DNA of 42,171 nt from Bacteroidales bacterium UBA1195 (GTDB lineage: Bacteria; Bacteroidota; Bacteroidia; Bacteroidales; WCHB1-69). The DNA is taken from the NCBI GenBank assembly GCA_002309855.1, contig DBYD01000017.1, forward strand, positions 1 to 42,171, read 5' to 3'. Below are positions 1-6,969 of this stretch, in pieces (the first letter of the stretch is position 1; every line of letters starts with the position of its first letter). Position numbers and translations under genes: made by a program. Under the pieces are notes generated by a model, which was given only the letters and a program-made list of their open reading frames with translations, did no database searches and was not told where the DNA came from.

Positions 1-60
1 GTCGTTCATTTTGTTCATTTTGTTAAATTTTAATGGTTAATGTTATTATTTCCGTTTTGT

Positions 61-88
61 GTAGAGACGTGGCGCGCCGCGTCTCTAC
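61..88. repeat. 28-bp GTAG...CTAC palindrome (REP-like)
   Basis: A 28-bp inverted repeat with arms GTAGAGACG and CGTCTCTAC and a GC-rich centre that is itself nearly palindromic. Two other intergenic 28-mers in the window (2569-2596, 15663-15690) have the same length and the same GTAG/CTAC ends. A GTAG tetranucleotide at the foot of a hairpin is typical of REP elements mobilised by RAYT (TnpA-REP) transposases. Family membership is inferred. Confidence 0.55.
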
Positions 89-117
89 TGATAGCCGCCA
101 TGATATGACGGCTGTAC

Positions 118-147
118 AAATCCATTCCGTTCCCGCGGAATGGATTT
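118..147. repeat. Perfect 12-bp inverted repeat (possible terminator)
   Basis: Arms AAATCCATTCCG (118-129) and CGGAATGGATTT (136-147) flank a 6-nt loop. It lies about 80 nt past the stop of the minus-strand TonB receptor and could end that transcript, but no T-run follows it on either strand, so it may instead be a repeat or an mRNA-stabilising hairpin. The rest of 1-223 has a short GTTCATTTT tandem near the left edge and no credible gene. Confidence 0.45.
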
Positions 148-223
148 GCAAAAATAATCAAAATCATAATACGGAATGCCGCCCGTGGCGGAAAAAAAAT
201 TTACCATGTTTTCAGGTGGTGTG

Positions 224-2371
224 TTATTTTCCTATCTTCCCGAAATCCACCGAAAACGCGACGGAGCAGGTGGTTCCTGTCGTGAAGGGCGAATTGCTGT
301 AATAATAGTCCGGCACATAGTTGAACAGGTTGTCGACGGAGATTGTCAGGTGGAACGCCTTGCGGAAATGCTGCCCGAAGGTGAGTTTCCAGATGCTGTA
401 GCCAGGATAGGTGACCTTTTTCGTCTCCTCGAAGTTGGTGAGCGAGAGGTATTCGTCGCAGGTAACCGCAGAGAGCAAACGCCCTGACAACGCAACGTTG
501 AAGCCGTAACGCCGCCACTTTTTCACGTATGTGAGTTGTGCGGTGGCCGTGTGCGGACGTGTGGCGGAGAACTCCGGTTCCCCCTTTGGGATCTGTTCAT
601 TGGTGAACACATAGGAGAGTTTGGTGCCCAGCCCGTTCTTCCATCTGGCGGAGAAATTGGCATCTGTGCCGGAAATCCATAGCGGCGACATGTTCACATA
701 CTGCATCCCCTCCAGCGCACGGTTCCACGCAGTGGTGATGCGGTTTGCCACATGATTGTAAAAGGCCGTCACCGTTACGTTGTATGAGCCACGGGTGAAT
801 TCGCCGGCCATGCTGAAATTGCGGCTGGTCTCCGCCTTCAGGCCGGGATTGCCGTAGATGGTGAAGATGCTGGCCATGTCGAACTGCATGTACATCTCCT
901 TGAGCGTCGGTGCGCGGAAGCCGTCCGCATAGGAGGCGCGAAGGGAGAAGTCCCCCCATTTGTACATCAGCGCAAGCTTCGGGGAGAGGTGCCGCACGTC
1001 CGCTTCGGAATAGTTGTCGTAACGCAGGGCCGAAACCATGTTGAACCGCCGAGTGGGATTCCAGTCAAACTGGAGGAACCCGTCCGCCGTATGCTGCAGG
1101 TGCGCCCCATCCTGTGCAAACTGGTAGCTCATCAGATAGTCATAAAGGTAGTCCCCGCCTGCGGTAAGGATGTGCTTTCCACGGAAGGTATGGTTGAAAA
1201 TGGTTCTCAGCGAATGCTGCACATTGCTGTAGTCCCTGATGTCCAGACCCTCCTTCATGGTGTAGTCGCTTTTGTCGTACTGGTCGAAGGAATAGGCCAG
1301 CTCCAAATCATTTGCCGAGTCAGGAGACCAATTGGCCTTCAAGCCTCCGGTGTAGTCGCGGTAACGCTCCGTCGCATAGCTTTCCGCCTCACGGGCGCGG
1401 AAAAAGTATCCGGCGCGGCCCGTCAGCTTCATTTTTTTCATGGTATAGGTCATACGCTCCTTCACATTAAGCGAATGGTTTGCGTAAATTTGGCTGTAGT
1501 CGCCAGCGTTGGCCAACTGTATGGCATCGCAGGCGGCATACTGGAGGTTGGCCATATTGTTGAAAGCTCCCGCCCTGAATCCGAGCGAGCCTCCGAAACG
1601 CCTGTCGTTATGCGTGCCGTAACGGAGGTTGGCCTGACAGCTCCATTTGTCGTCATTCTCGCGGCTGATGATGTTCACCACGCCGCCCACCGCGTTGGAG
1701 CCGTAAAGGGATGAGGCCGCACCCTTCACAATTTCAATTCGGGAGACATTGTCCATGTTCAGACGGCTGTAGTCCACATTGTCGAGCGTCTCCCCCGCCA
1801 GACGCTCCCCATCCACCAGAAAAAGCACGGATTTTCCCCCGAACCCCGACATGTTCAGCCCGACCTGCTGGTTCATGGAATAGCTGAACTCGATGCCGGG
1901 CAGCTCCGCCTGCAGCACATCCTGCACATCCGGCAGGTCAAGCGTCCGGATGTCATCTTCACCGATCAGCCGCGTGACCACCGGCGCATCCTTCAACAAT
2001 TTCGGCGTGCGCGTGCCGGTCACCACCATCGGGGACAAAGCGCGGACATCCGCCTTCATGCCGACGTAAACCAATCTGGCATTATCCGTTGTCACCCTGC
2101 GCAACTCCTTTTCATAACCGATATGGGAAAAGACAATCGAATAGGTACCGGCGGAGGGCAGAGTCACCCTGAACAGCCCGTTCCCATCCGTCACGGCGCC
2201 ATACCTTGTCCCCTCCACACTTACGCTGACACCAACCAAAGGCTGGCCGGTGGAGGAATCCTTCACCACGCCACGGATAAAGTGTCCCGTCTGCGCAAAA
2301 ACATCCGCCCCCGCAAGGCCGAATGCCGCCAAAAGCAGAAAAACAAACCGATATTTCAACAAAGCCCCCAT
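224..2371 (-). CDS. TonB-dependent outer-membrane receptor, probably heme/hemin (HmuR-like)
   Basis: Outer-membrane gated barrel of 715 aa. The start at 2371 is chosen because it opens directly into a signal peptide (MGALLKYRF, hydrophobic core, cut near VFAQ); longer in-frame extensions run through the promoter. After it come a carboxypeptidase-regulatory-like domain (about 30-110), a plug (about 115-240, including VVTGTR and GAASSLYGSNAVGGVVNI) and a 22-strand-type barrel ending in an aromatic-rich last strand. Around residues 485-510 are the motifs FRAPTLKEMY and NPGLKAE, matching the FRAP and NPxL boxes of heme receptors. It shares an 88-bp promoter module with the HmuY lipoprotein operon at 3522-4610, so heme is the likely cargo. 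FRAP/NPxL alone does not prove this; other TonB receptors carry them. Confidence 0.88.
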   Translation of the reverse strand: MGALLKYRFVFLLLAAFGLAGADVFAQTGHFIRGVVKDSSTGQPLVGVSVSVEGTRYGAVTDGNGLFRVTLPSAGTYSIVFSHIGYEKELRRVTTDNARLVYVGMKADVRALSPMVVTGTRTPKLLKDAPVVTRLIGEDDIRTLDLPDVQDVLQAELPGIEFSYSMNQQVGLNMSGFGGKSVLFLVDGERLAGETLDNVDYSRLNMDNVSRIEIVKGAASSLYGSNAVGGVVNIISRENDDKWSCQANLRYGTHNDRRFGGSLGFRAGAFNNMANLQYAACDAIQLANAGDYSQIYANHSLNVKERMTYTMKKMKLTGRAGYFFRAREAESYATERYRDYTGGLKANWSPDSANDLELAYSFDQYDKSDYTMKEGLDIRDYSNVQHSLRTIFNHTFRGKHILTAGGDYLYDYLMSYQFAQDGAHLQHTADGFLQFDWNPTRRFNMVSALRYDNYSEADVRHLSPKLALMYKWGDFSLRASYADGFRAPTLKEMYMQFDMASIFTIYGNPGLKAETSRNFSMAGEFTRGSYNVTVTAFYNHVANRITTAWNRALEGMQYVNMSPLWISGTDANFSARWKNGLGTKLSYVFTNEQIPKGEPEFSATRPHTATAQLTYVKKWRRYGFNVALSGRLLSAVTCDEYLSLTNFEETKKVTYPGYSIWKLTFGQHFRKAFHLTISVDNLFNYVPDYYYSNSPFTTGTTCSVAFSVDFGKIGK

Positions 2372-2432
2372 CGCCGTCAGAAATTCATTAGTAATAATCC
2401 CTATATTTTCAGGTCTGTCACTTATATCCCGC

Positions 2433-2520
2433 CACGCTTCCGTGACGGTTGCAAAAGTAGCGGAATGCGAGGAGAAAGCCCCTCCCCTAAAATGATGAAA
2501 AATACGGCTGGGACTAACCA
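2433..2520 (-). promoter_or_regulatory. Promoter/operator module of the TonB receptor (copy A)
   Basis: Reads toward the receptor at 2371. A TACTTTTG -7 box (minus strand, 2459 to 2452) is visible. The 88 bp match copy B at 4659-4746: a 33-bp block holding the -7 box (2433-2465, one mismatch), a diverged 13-bp spacer (2466-2478), and a 42-bp upstream block (2479-2520, two mismatches). The -33 region has no clear TTTG, and the conserved upstream block sits where an activator would bind. A short hairpin (CACG-CTTC-CGTG, 2433-2444) falls at the likely 5' end of the mRNA. Confidence 0.75.
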
Positions 2521-2568
2521 AAAGAAAACGCCGCCCATGCGGAAAAAAGTAAGGACACATTTGCGCAT

Positions 2569-2596
2569 GTAGGGACGCGGCACGCCACGTACCTAC
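2569..2596. repeat. 28-bp GTAG...CTAC imperfect palindrome (REP-like)
   Basis: Starts GTAGGGACG and ends ACGTACCTAC, with 5-bp perfect outer arms and further inner pairs. Same length and ends as the elements at 61-88 and 15663-15690. It lies in the 340-bp gap between the TonB receptor start and the small ORF at 2712, together with the promoter module (2433-2520) and a plus-strand promoter (2637-2644). Confidence 0.5.
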
Positions 2597-2636
2597 ATTT
2601 TTCCTGTGAAATTGAAAAAGGTATTGGAATAATTTG

Positions 2637-2644
2637 TATTTTTG
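2637..2644 (+). promoter_or_regulatory. Bacteroides-type -7 box for the 2712/2818 genes
   Basis: TATTTTTG followed by CA matches TAnnTTTG. It lies about 68 nt before the small ORF at 2712. No clear -33 TTTG is seen; a TTGA near 2612 is a weak candidate. Confidence 0.45.
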
Positions 2645-2711
2645 CACGATTTTTTTAACATTATCTGTTTGTCATTAATATTCAAAATTTATAATCAAAT
2701 ATTTAAAAATA

Positions 2712-2813
2712 ATGAATGACCCGGAAGCCCCCATTATTGGGAATGACATGAACGGTAACGGCATCCTGCTGTTCGGCGACAAGATTGACGAACTGAAAGA
2801 GGGAAAGGAGTAG
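2712..2813 (+). CDS. Small 33-aa ORF upstream of a lipoprotein
   Basis: ATG to TAG encodes 33 residues beginning MNDPEAPIIGNDMNGNG and ending KIDELKEGKE. There is no signal peptide or membrane segment. It ends 4 nt before the lipoprotein start at 2818, and its last codons (GGAAAGGAG) form that gene's ribosome binding site, so the two may be translationally coupled. It lies correctly placed behind a TAnnTTTG box. I recognise no family. It may be a true leader or small protein, or the remaining tail of a larger lost gene. Confidence 0.35.
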   Translation: MNDPEAPIIGNDMNGNGILLFGDKIDELKEGKE

Positions 2814-2817
2814 GAAG

Positions 2818-3420
2818 ATGAAAAAAATGTTTTACTTTTTTGCAATAATTCTCTTATTTTTCAATTCCTGTAAAGAAAAAAAAGAAGAAAAAAAAGGATA
2901 CGGGGAGACTGATTGCGATGGCTACAATAAAGGCGTTACCCAAATGAACCTTCCGCAGATTTCATCCAAGGATTATAACAGTGTGAGAACGCTGTTTTAC
3001 CGTTTGGGGCATTGGAAGTCATGTGAGTACGGAGACCGTTTCAAACTGCCGCTGTCGGAGTATGATACACTGATGGTGGCCGGATATGTTACGGATACAA
3101 TCTGTAAATATTATCTTAATCCACTATACAAGGTGACAGATGGTTCCACACCGTCCGACCAAGTGCCGTTTGTGTTTCTATATGTCGGGGATACAGATTT
3201 CCGCAAGTTGCCTGACAGTACGGAACAGGCTATTCATGATAAAATAAATGGCAATAAAGGGAAAAAGATCTATGTCAGGGATATCTTCAGAATATGGGTG
3301 ACATGGGATGAATGCCCGTATGCGATCATACCCGGTAAAGGATTCGGCGATACAGGGCCGGATTTTGTCGTACCGTATATTCTTATCAGAAGCGAAGAAA
3401 GCATTCATTTTGAAAATTAG
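2818..3420 (+). CDS. Hypothetical lipoprotein
   Basis: 200 aa with a lipoprotein signal peptide (MKKMFYFFAIILLFFNSC; likely lipidated Cys18), then a lysine/glutamate-rich linker (KEKKEEKK) and a globular domain with three more cysteines in its first half. A strong purine-rich ribosome binding site precedes the ATG. I do not recognise the family. It lies between the two halves of the putative heme locus but on the opposite strand and without their shared promoter module, so a heme role is not supported by the sequence. Confidence 0.7.
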   Translation: MKKMFYFFAIILLFFNSCKEKKEEKKGYGETDCDGYNKGVTQMNLPQISSKDYNSVRTLFYRLGHWKSCEYGDRFKLPLSEYDTLMVAGYVTDTICKYYLNPLYKVTDGSTPSDQVPFVFLYVGDTDFRKLPDSTEQAIHDKINGNKGKKIYVRDIFRIWVTWDECPYAIIPGKGFGDTGPDFVVPYILIRSEESIHFEN

Positions 3421-3473
3421 GAAAAGATGAAAACAAGAACAATAAATTTGTGAAAGACTGAAAAAGCATACAA

Positions 3474-3496
3474 TGCGGCATCTGAACGGTGCCGCA
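3474..3496. terminator. Hairpin between convergent genes
   Basis: Perfect 7-bp arms TGCGGCA (3474-3480) and TGCCGCA (3490-3496) around a 9-nt loop, with partial pairing continuing outward. It lies between the ends of the convergent genes 2818-3420 and 3522-4160, where a bidirectional terminator is expected. No long T-run is present. Confidence 0.4.
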
Positions 3497-3521
3497 CTGC
3501 ATGTATAAGTATTCATCGCCG

Positions 3522-4160
3522 TCAGAAAGGATAGATGTACCGGATGGTGATGTAGCCCTTGGCTCCCGAGGCGTCGGTGAAGCCGGGAAAATGGAGTGCG
3601 GCACGGCTGCCGTCGGCCAGCCGCAGTATATAGGGCCGCCCACTCATGGTATAGACGGGCGGCATGGTGGATGTGTTGACATCCATCCAGCGCGAAAGTA
3701 CCGGATTCAGCAGGCAGGTGTCATAGAGGATATTCCCGTCCATCATGCCTGACATGTCTATGGCCACGCGGGAGAGCGTGTCCGGAATGAAAAGGGCGGT
3801 TGCGGGAACGCCCTGCTCCCGCAACTGCTCCAATGACACACATTCTGTTTCAAAAGCTGAGCCTCCGTTTGTCCGCACATCATAGCGGTGCAGGGCAAAG
3901 TCCCATTCAGCCGGTTCAACCTCCCCCTTCAGCACATTGGAGGTGTCGGTTTTCTTGCCTTTCAGGCGGATGTATGTCCAGCGTGCATAGCTGGTGGCAT
4001 CGATATGGATGGTGCCGCTGTTGTCATCGTTGATTTCGATGAATCCATATTCCGAACTGCGGACAGGCTTGTCATAAATGCCGCCGAAAATCCCTTCGCA
4101 GCCGCAGCAGCACAGCACAAACAGCGGCAACAGCGCAAACAGGCAGGCTCTTTTCTTCAT
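3522..4160 (-). CDS. hmuY: HmuY-family heme-binding lipoprotein
   Basis: 212 aa, surface lipoprotein. The N-terminus MKKRACLFALLPLFVLCCCGC is a lipoprotein signal (Cys21 or a nearby Cys lipidated). The body shows the HmuY-family pattern: YARWTYIRLKGKK, then WDFALHRYDVRTNGG, and a C-terminal GRPYILRLADGSRAALHF ... GYITIRYIYPF. HmuY proteins capture heme at the cell surface and hand it to the TonB receptor HmuR. It is second in an operon, starting 6 nt after the stop of the calycin-like lipoprotein, and the HmuR-like receptor at 224-2371 shares the operon's promoter module. Which residues ligate heme cannot be decided here; His and Met candidates are both present. Confidence 0.82.
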   Translation of the reverse strand: MKKRACLFALLPLFVLCCCGCEGIFGGIYDKPVRSSEYGFIEINDDNSGTIHIDATSYARWTYIRLKGKKTDTSNVLKGEVEPAEWDFALHRYDVRTNGGSAFETECVSLEQLREQGVPATALFIPDTLSRVAIDMSGMMDGNILYDTCLLNPVLSRWMDVNTSTMPPVYTMSGRPYILRLADGSRAALHFPGFTDASGAKGYITIRYIYPF

Positions 4161-4166
4161 CTTTTA

Positions 4167-4610
4167 TTACATGTTAAACACAAACTGGATGGACATCGGC
4201 ATGGAACCGGGCGTCAGCTGGTACTCAAGCCCCAATTTCTTGTCCTTTACCTCACCTTTAAGCGAGCCTTTCCAAGTTGTTTCGCCGGATTTGAATTCGA
4301 CCTGAGTCTCCTCCAATGTGTAGTTCTTGTCCGTGTTCTTTGTTACCTGGATTCCGTTGACAGTGATTTCAGGGGCGCTCATCCTGCCTTCGCCCATCGC
4401 GGGTATGACAAGGGTCGCCTTCTCCTCATTCTCCGCCTTCAGGGTCATGGTGGCCTCCTGCCGCCCCTGCTCCTTACCGGAGACGCTCATCACAAGCGTG
4501 CCCTTATAACTTCCCTCCACCTCTTCGGCAGGTTTGTCTTTTTTACAGCCTGTCATCATGGCCGCTCCGGCCACCAGCAGTCCCACGAACATAATTCTTA
4601 AAGTTTTCAT
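4167..4610 (-). CDS. Calycin-like beta-barrel lipoprotein
   Basis: 147 aa. The start at 4610 is the first ATG (the codon two positions upstream is TTG) and gives MKTLRIMFVGLLVAGAAMMTGC, a lipoprotein signal with Cys22 in the lipobox. The rest is short alternating beta strands (GSYKGTLVMSVSGKEQ, ATMTLKAENEEKATLVIP, TWKGSLKGEVKDKKLGLEY), resembling the calycin-like domain of Bacteroidales lipoproteins. First gene of the operon with hmuY, directly behind promoter module copy B. Calycins often bind small hydrophobic ligands; a heme-related role is inferred only from context. Confidence 0.7.
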   Translation of the reverse strand: MKTLRIMFVGLLVAGAAMMTGCKKDKPAEEVEGSYKGTLVMSVSGKEQGRQEATMTLKAENEEKATLVIPAMGEGRMSAPEITVNGIQVTKNTDKNYTLEETQVEFKSGETTWKGSLKGEVKDKKLGLEYQLTPGSMPMSIQFVFNM

Positions 4611-4658
4611 TTCCAAAAAAGTTTAAGTTAAACATAAGTTAATTCAATTGCAATCCGT

Positions 4659-4746
4659 CACGCTTCCGTGACAGTTGCAAAAGTAGCGGAACCCAATTGG
4701 AAATCCCCTCCCCTAATATGATGAAAAATGCGGCTGGGACTAACCA
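4659..4746 (-). promoter_or_regulatory. Promoter/operator module of the lipoprotein-hmuY operon (copy B)
   Basis: Second copy of the 88-bp module at 2433-2520, oriented toward 4610. The 33-bp block 4659-4691 contains the TACTTTTG -7 box; the 42-bp block 4705-4746 is the putative activator site; the 13-bp spacer 4692-4704 has diverged but kept its length. A 6-bp stem GTCACG/CGTGAC (4657-4672, loop CTTC) lies at the expected transcript start. The module occupies much of the 312-bp divergent gap 4611-4922, with the plus-strand promoter at 4860 beside it. Confidence 0.75.
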
Positions 4747-4859
4747 ACAAAAAGAAAAGGCAGCCGTCCAGACCGCAACCGGCATTTTATCCCCACAAAT
4801 GGGGATGGAAAAACGATAATCCCCCATTTCCGGTCATGCGGGGGTTGGCATTTTTTGAC

Positions 4860-4867
4860 TATATTTG
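4860..4867 (+). promoter_or_regulatory. -7 box of the hemerythrin/LuxR operon
   Basis: TATATTTG followed by CA fits TAnnTTTG and lies 56 nt before the ATG at 4923. Its presence supports the downstream start at 4923 over the longer open frame that begins at 4728, which would start upstream of the promoter. Confidence 0.55.
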
Positions 4868-4922
4868 CAACTTGCAAACGGAAGCCGCATCGGTCTCCAA
4901 TAATATTGAAAAACATATATTT

Positions 4923-5627
4923 ATGAACAACATACAGTTAAACCCCTCCATGAAGTTCTCCGATCTGCTGAATTTCAACCCGGAACTGATACTTCTTTTA
5001 TCGCGATTCCACATCCCGTTGGGATTCGGGGAAAAGACCGTGGAGGAAATCTGTGCGGAACAAAACCTTTCCGCAAACCTTTTCCTGCTGATATGCAAGG
5101 TCTACTCCATCAAAGGGTACAAAATCAGCCGCGAAGAGGCGGAACGGACCGACATGGGCGACCTGCTGCTTTTCCTCTCCGACTCGCACCGCTATTACCT
5201 TGAGGAGCGGCTCCCGCACATCGCACTTCATCTTAAGCACATTGCGGAACAATGCACAGCACCGCAAGGGAGGCTGCTGAAGCAGTTCTATGAGGAATAC
5301 CGAAACGAGGTGATTGCCCATTTCGAATATGAGGAGAAAACCGTTTTCCCCTATATCCGCGTGCTGATGGAAGGAAAACAGGGGGCTACGTTCCGCATAC
5401 GGGAGTTTGAGAGCAACCACTCCAACATTGAGGAGAAGCTTCAGGACCTGGTAAGCATCCTGCTAAAATATCTGCCTGCGGAATCATCCCCGCAGGAGCG
5501 CATCTCCATCACCATGGACATCTACCACCTGACAGAGGACATCAACCGGCATTCGCAACTTGAGGACCACCTGCTGGTCCACTATGCCAACATGAAGGAA
5601 AGGGGGAATCATGGCCAGACAGAATAA
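4923..5627 (+). CDS. Hemerythrin-like domain protein with DUF542-type N-terminus
   Basis: 234 aa, cytoplasmic. Residues about 15-62 resemble the ScdA/RIC N-terminal DUF542 domain (PELILLLSRFHIPLGFGEKT), but the expected cysteine pair is replaced by PLGFG, so iron-sulfur repair chemistry of that part is unlikely. Residues about 80-225 form a hemerythrin-like four-helix bundle with spaced ligands: H89, H133/E137 (HFEYE), H166, H210/E214 and H216. Such di-iron domains sense or bind O2 or NO. It overlaps the LuxR gene by 17 nt, so the two are co-translated and probably act together; a redox or iron sensor role for the regulator is inferred. Confidence 0.78.
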   Translation: MNNIQLNPSMKFSDLLNFNPELILLLSRFHIPLGFGEKTVEEICAEQNLSANLFLLICKVYSIKGYKISREEAERTDMGDLLLFLSDSHRYYLEERLPHIALHLKHIAEQCTAPQGRLLKQFYEEYRNEVIAHFEYEEKTVFPYIRVLMEGKQGATFRIREFESNHSNIEEKLQDLVSILLKYLPAESSPQERISITMDIYHLTEDINRHSQLEDHLLVHYANMKERGNHGQTE

Positions 5628-6210
5628 AGTGCTCATTGTGGAGCATTCCCCCGTGGTGGCCGAAGGGCTTAAAAGCCTGTTTGAGGAGACGGAATACCGT
5701 GTCATTGCCACACTCCCCACATTGGAGAGCGCCTTGGAGCGTCTGCCCGCGCTGAACCCCGACATAGTGGTTCTGAACCCGATGCTGATTGATTTTTCCC
5801 AGCGGCTGAAGCTGCGCCACATTTTCCAGGAGTATCCGAACCTGCTGCTTGCGGCCATGCAGACCTTCTACTGCGAACAGAGCGTGCTGGCACAGTTCCA
5901 TACGGTGCTGGACCTTGAGGACAATCCGGCTCGTATCTCAACCAAGCTTAAAAACGCGCTGGAGGCCATTTCACACGAAACGGAGGGGACTCCCGCCGGC
6001 AGCGAGCTCTCCATGCGGGAGAAGGAGGTGCTGAAAGCCATTTCAAAAGGCTATACAAACAAGCAGGTGGCTGACATGCTGCACCTTTCGGTACACACAG
6101 TGATCACCCACCGGAAGAACATCTCACACAAGACAGGCATAAAGACACTCTCCGGCCTCACACTCTACGCGCTCATCAACCATCTGATAGATGAGAACGA
6201 GATACAGTGA
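5611..6210 (+). CDS. LuxR-family regulator with degenerate receiver domain
   Basis: 199 aa. Residues 6-120 have a receiver-like fold, but the phospho-acceptor position is Asn56 (DIVVLNP where LLD is usual) and the acidic pair is reduced to one Glu (VEHSP), so phosphorylation is unlikely. Residues 131-193 are a classic LuxR/GerE helix-turn-helix (SMREKEVLKAISKGYTNKQV, then LSVHTVITHRKNISHKTGI). The ATG at 5611 lies inside the end of the hemerythrin gene behind AAGGAAAGGGGG. It is the natural candidate to bind the 88-bp modules in front of the receptor and HmuY operons. From memory, a LuxR-type regulator (PG1237/CdhR) controls hmuYR in Porphyromonas gingivalis; equivalence is inferred. Confidence 0.82.
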   Translation: MARQNKVLIVEHSPVVAEGLKSLFEETEYRVIATLPTLESALERLPALNPDIVVLNPMLIDFSQRLKLRHIFQEYPNLLLAAMQTFYCEQSVLAQFHTVLDLEDNPARISTKLKNALEAISHETEGTPAGSELSMREKEVLKAISKGYTNKQVADMLHLSVHTVITHRKNISHKTGIKTLSGLTLYALINHLIDENEIQ

Positions 6211-6222
6211 GCCTGTAAATAT

Positions 6223-6969
6223 TTATTTGGAAATAATCCGTATCCTTTTAGGCTGCGCGGCGTCGGTGCGGACCGAATAGCATTCGTTTTCAAAGCCTGC
6301 TGGGGCTGCCGTCGGGAACAGCGAAACGGCATGCTGCAGATGGCGCGGCGCATCCATTACAAACAGCGTGTCCATCACCGAGAACATCCATCCGTCCTCC
6401 CGCTGGTGGCAGCGGTAGCGCGGCGAACCGGTATACGGGAAGGAGAATGTGGCTATCTCCGTGCCGGTGTACAGCTCGACAATCCGCATCCGGCTGCTGT
6501 AGCTGTCATCGTCCTCCGGCCAGCGAGGGTTCTCAAGCTTTTTCACCGAATAGTCGGCGATTACAAGGTAGACCTCTTCGCCATAGCGCACCATGTCGAG
6601 GAACATCATCTGAGTGGTGTCACGCAGCGTGTAGAGGCGCTGCGGCTTTGCTCCTGCACGCACATGCCTTTTGTACACATGGTTACCCTCCGTATATATG
6701 AAATGCTTCGCATCGGTAAAAAGTGCGCCCCAATAGAACGAGGGGCTGCCGGCCACCAAAACCTCCCTGCCGTTCTTCACATTCAGCAGCAGCAGGTCGG
6801 AGCGGAAATAATCCTCCCCTTTCCACTGGTCAGGATTTGTACTGCGGGCCACCAGCGCATGGCGTCCGTTACCGTCTATGAAACGTCCGTCGTAATTCCA
6901 TTCGCCCTGCGCCTGCAGGCCACCAACGGAAACTGTCAGCAACAGCAAAAACAATCTTACATTGTCCAT
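6223..6969 (-). CDS. Secreted protein of unknown function
   Basis: 248 aa with signal peptide MDNVRLFLLLLTVSVGGLQAQ. The mature part is rich in beta strands with repeated aromatic-acidic motifs (HALVARSTNPDQWKGEDYF, FLDMVRYGEEVYLVIADYSV), suggesting a small propeller or beta-sandwich; I do not recognise a named family. Its ATG lies 13 nt inside the end of the heptose kinase gene, so it is translationally coupled to it. It converges with the LuxR gene, with only 12 nt between stops and no visible terminator. Confidence 0.65.
   Translation of the reverse strand: MDNVRLFLLLLTVSVGGLQAQGEWNYDGRFIDGNGRHALVARSTNPDQWKGEDYFRSDLLLLNVKNGREVLVAGSPSFYWGALFTDAKHFIYTEGNHVYKRHVRAGAKPQRLYTLRDTTQMMFLDMVRYGEEVYLVIADYSVKKLENPRWPEDDDSYSSRMRIVELYTGTEIATFSFPYTGSPRYRCHQREDGWMFSVMDTLFVMDAPRHLQHAVSLFPTAAPAGFENECYSVRTDAAQPKRIRIISK

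Noticed and set aside
989..1714. 241-aa plus-strand open frame inside the TonB receptor gene
   Set aside because: Antisense to a well-supported gene; no recognisable motifs and composition typical of a complementary-frame shadow.
2372..2647. 92-residue N-terminal extension of the TonB receptor
   Set aside because: It spans the conserved promoter module and has no signal peptide at its start; the ATG at 2371 begins a proper signal peptide.
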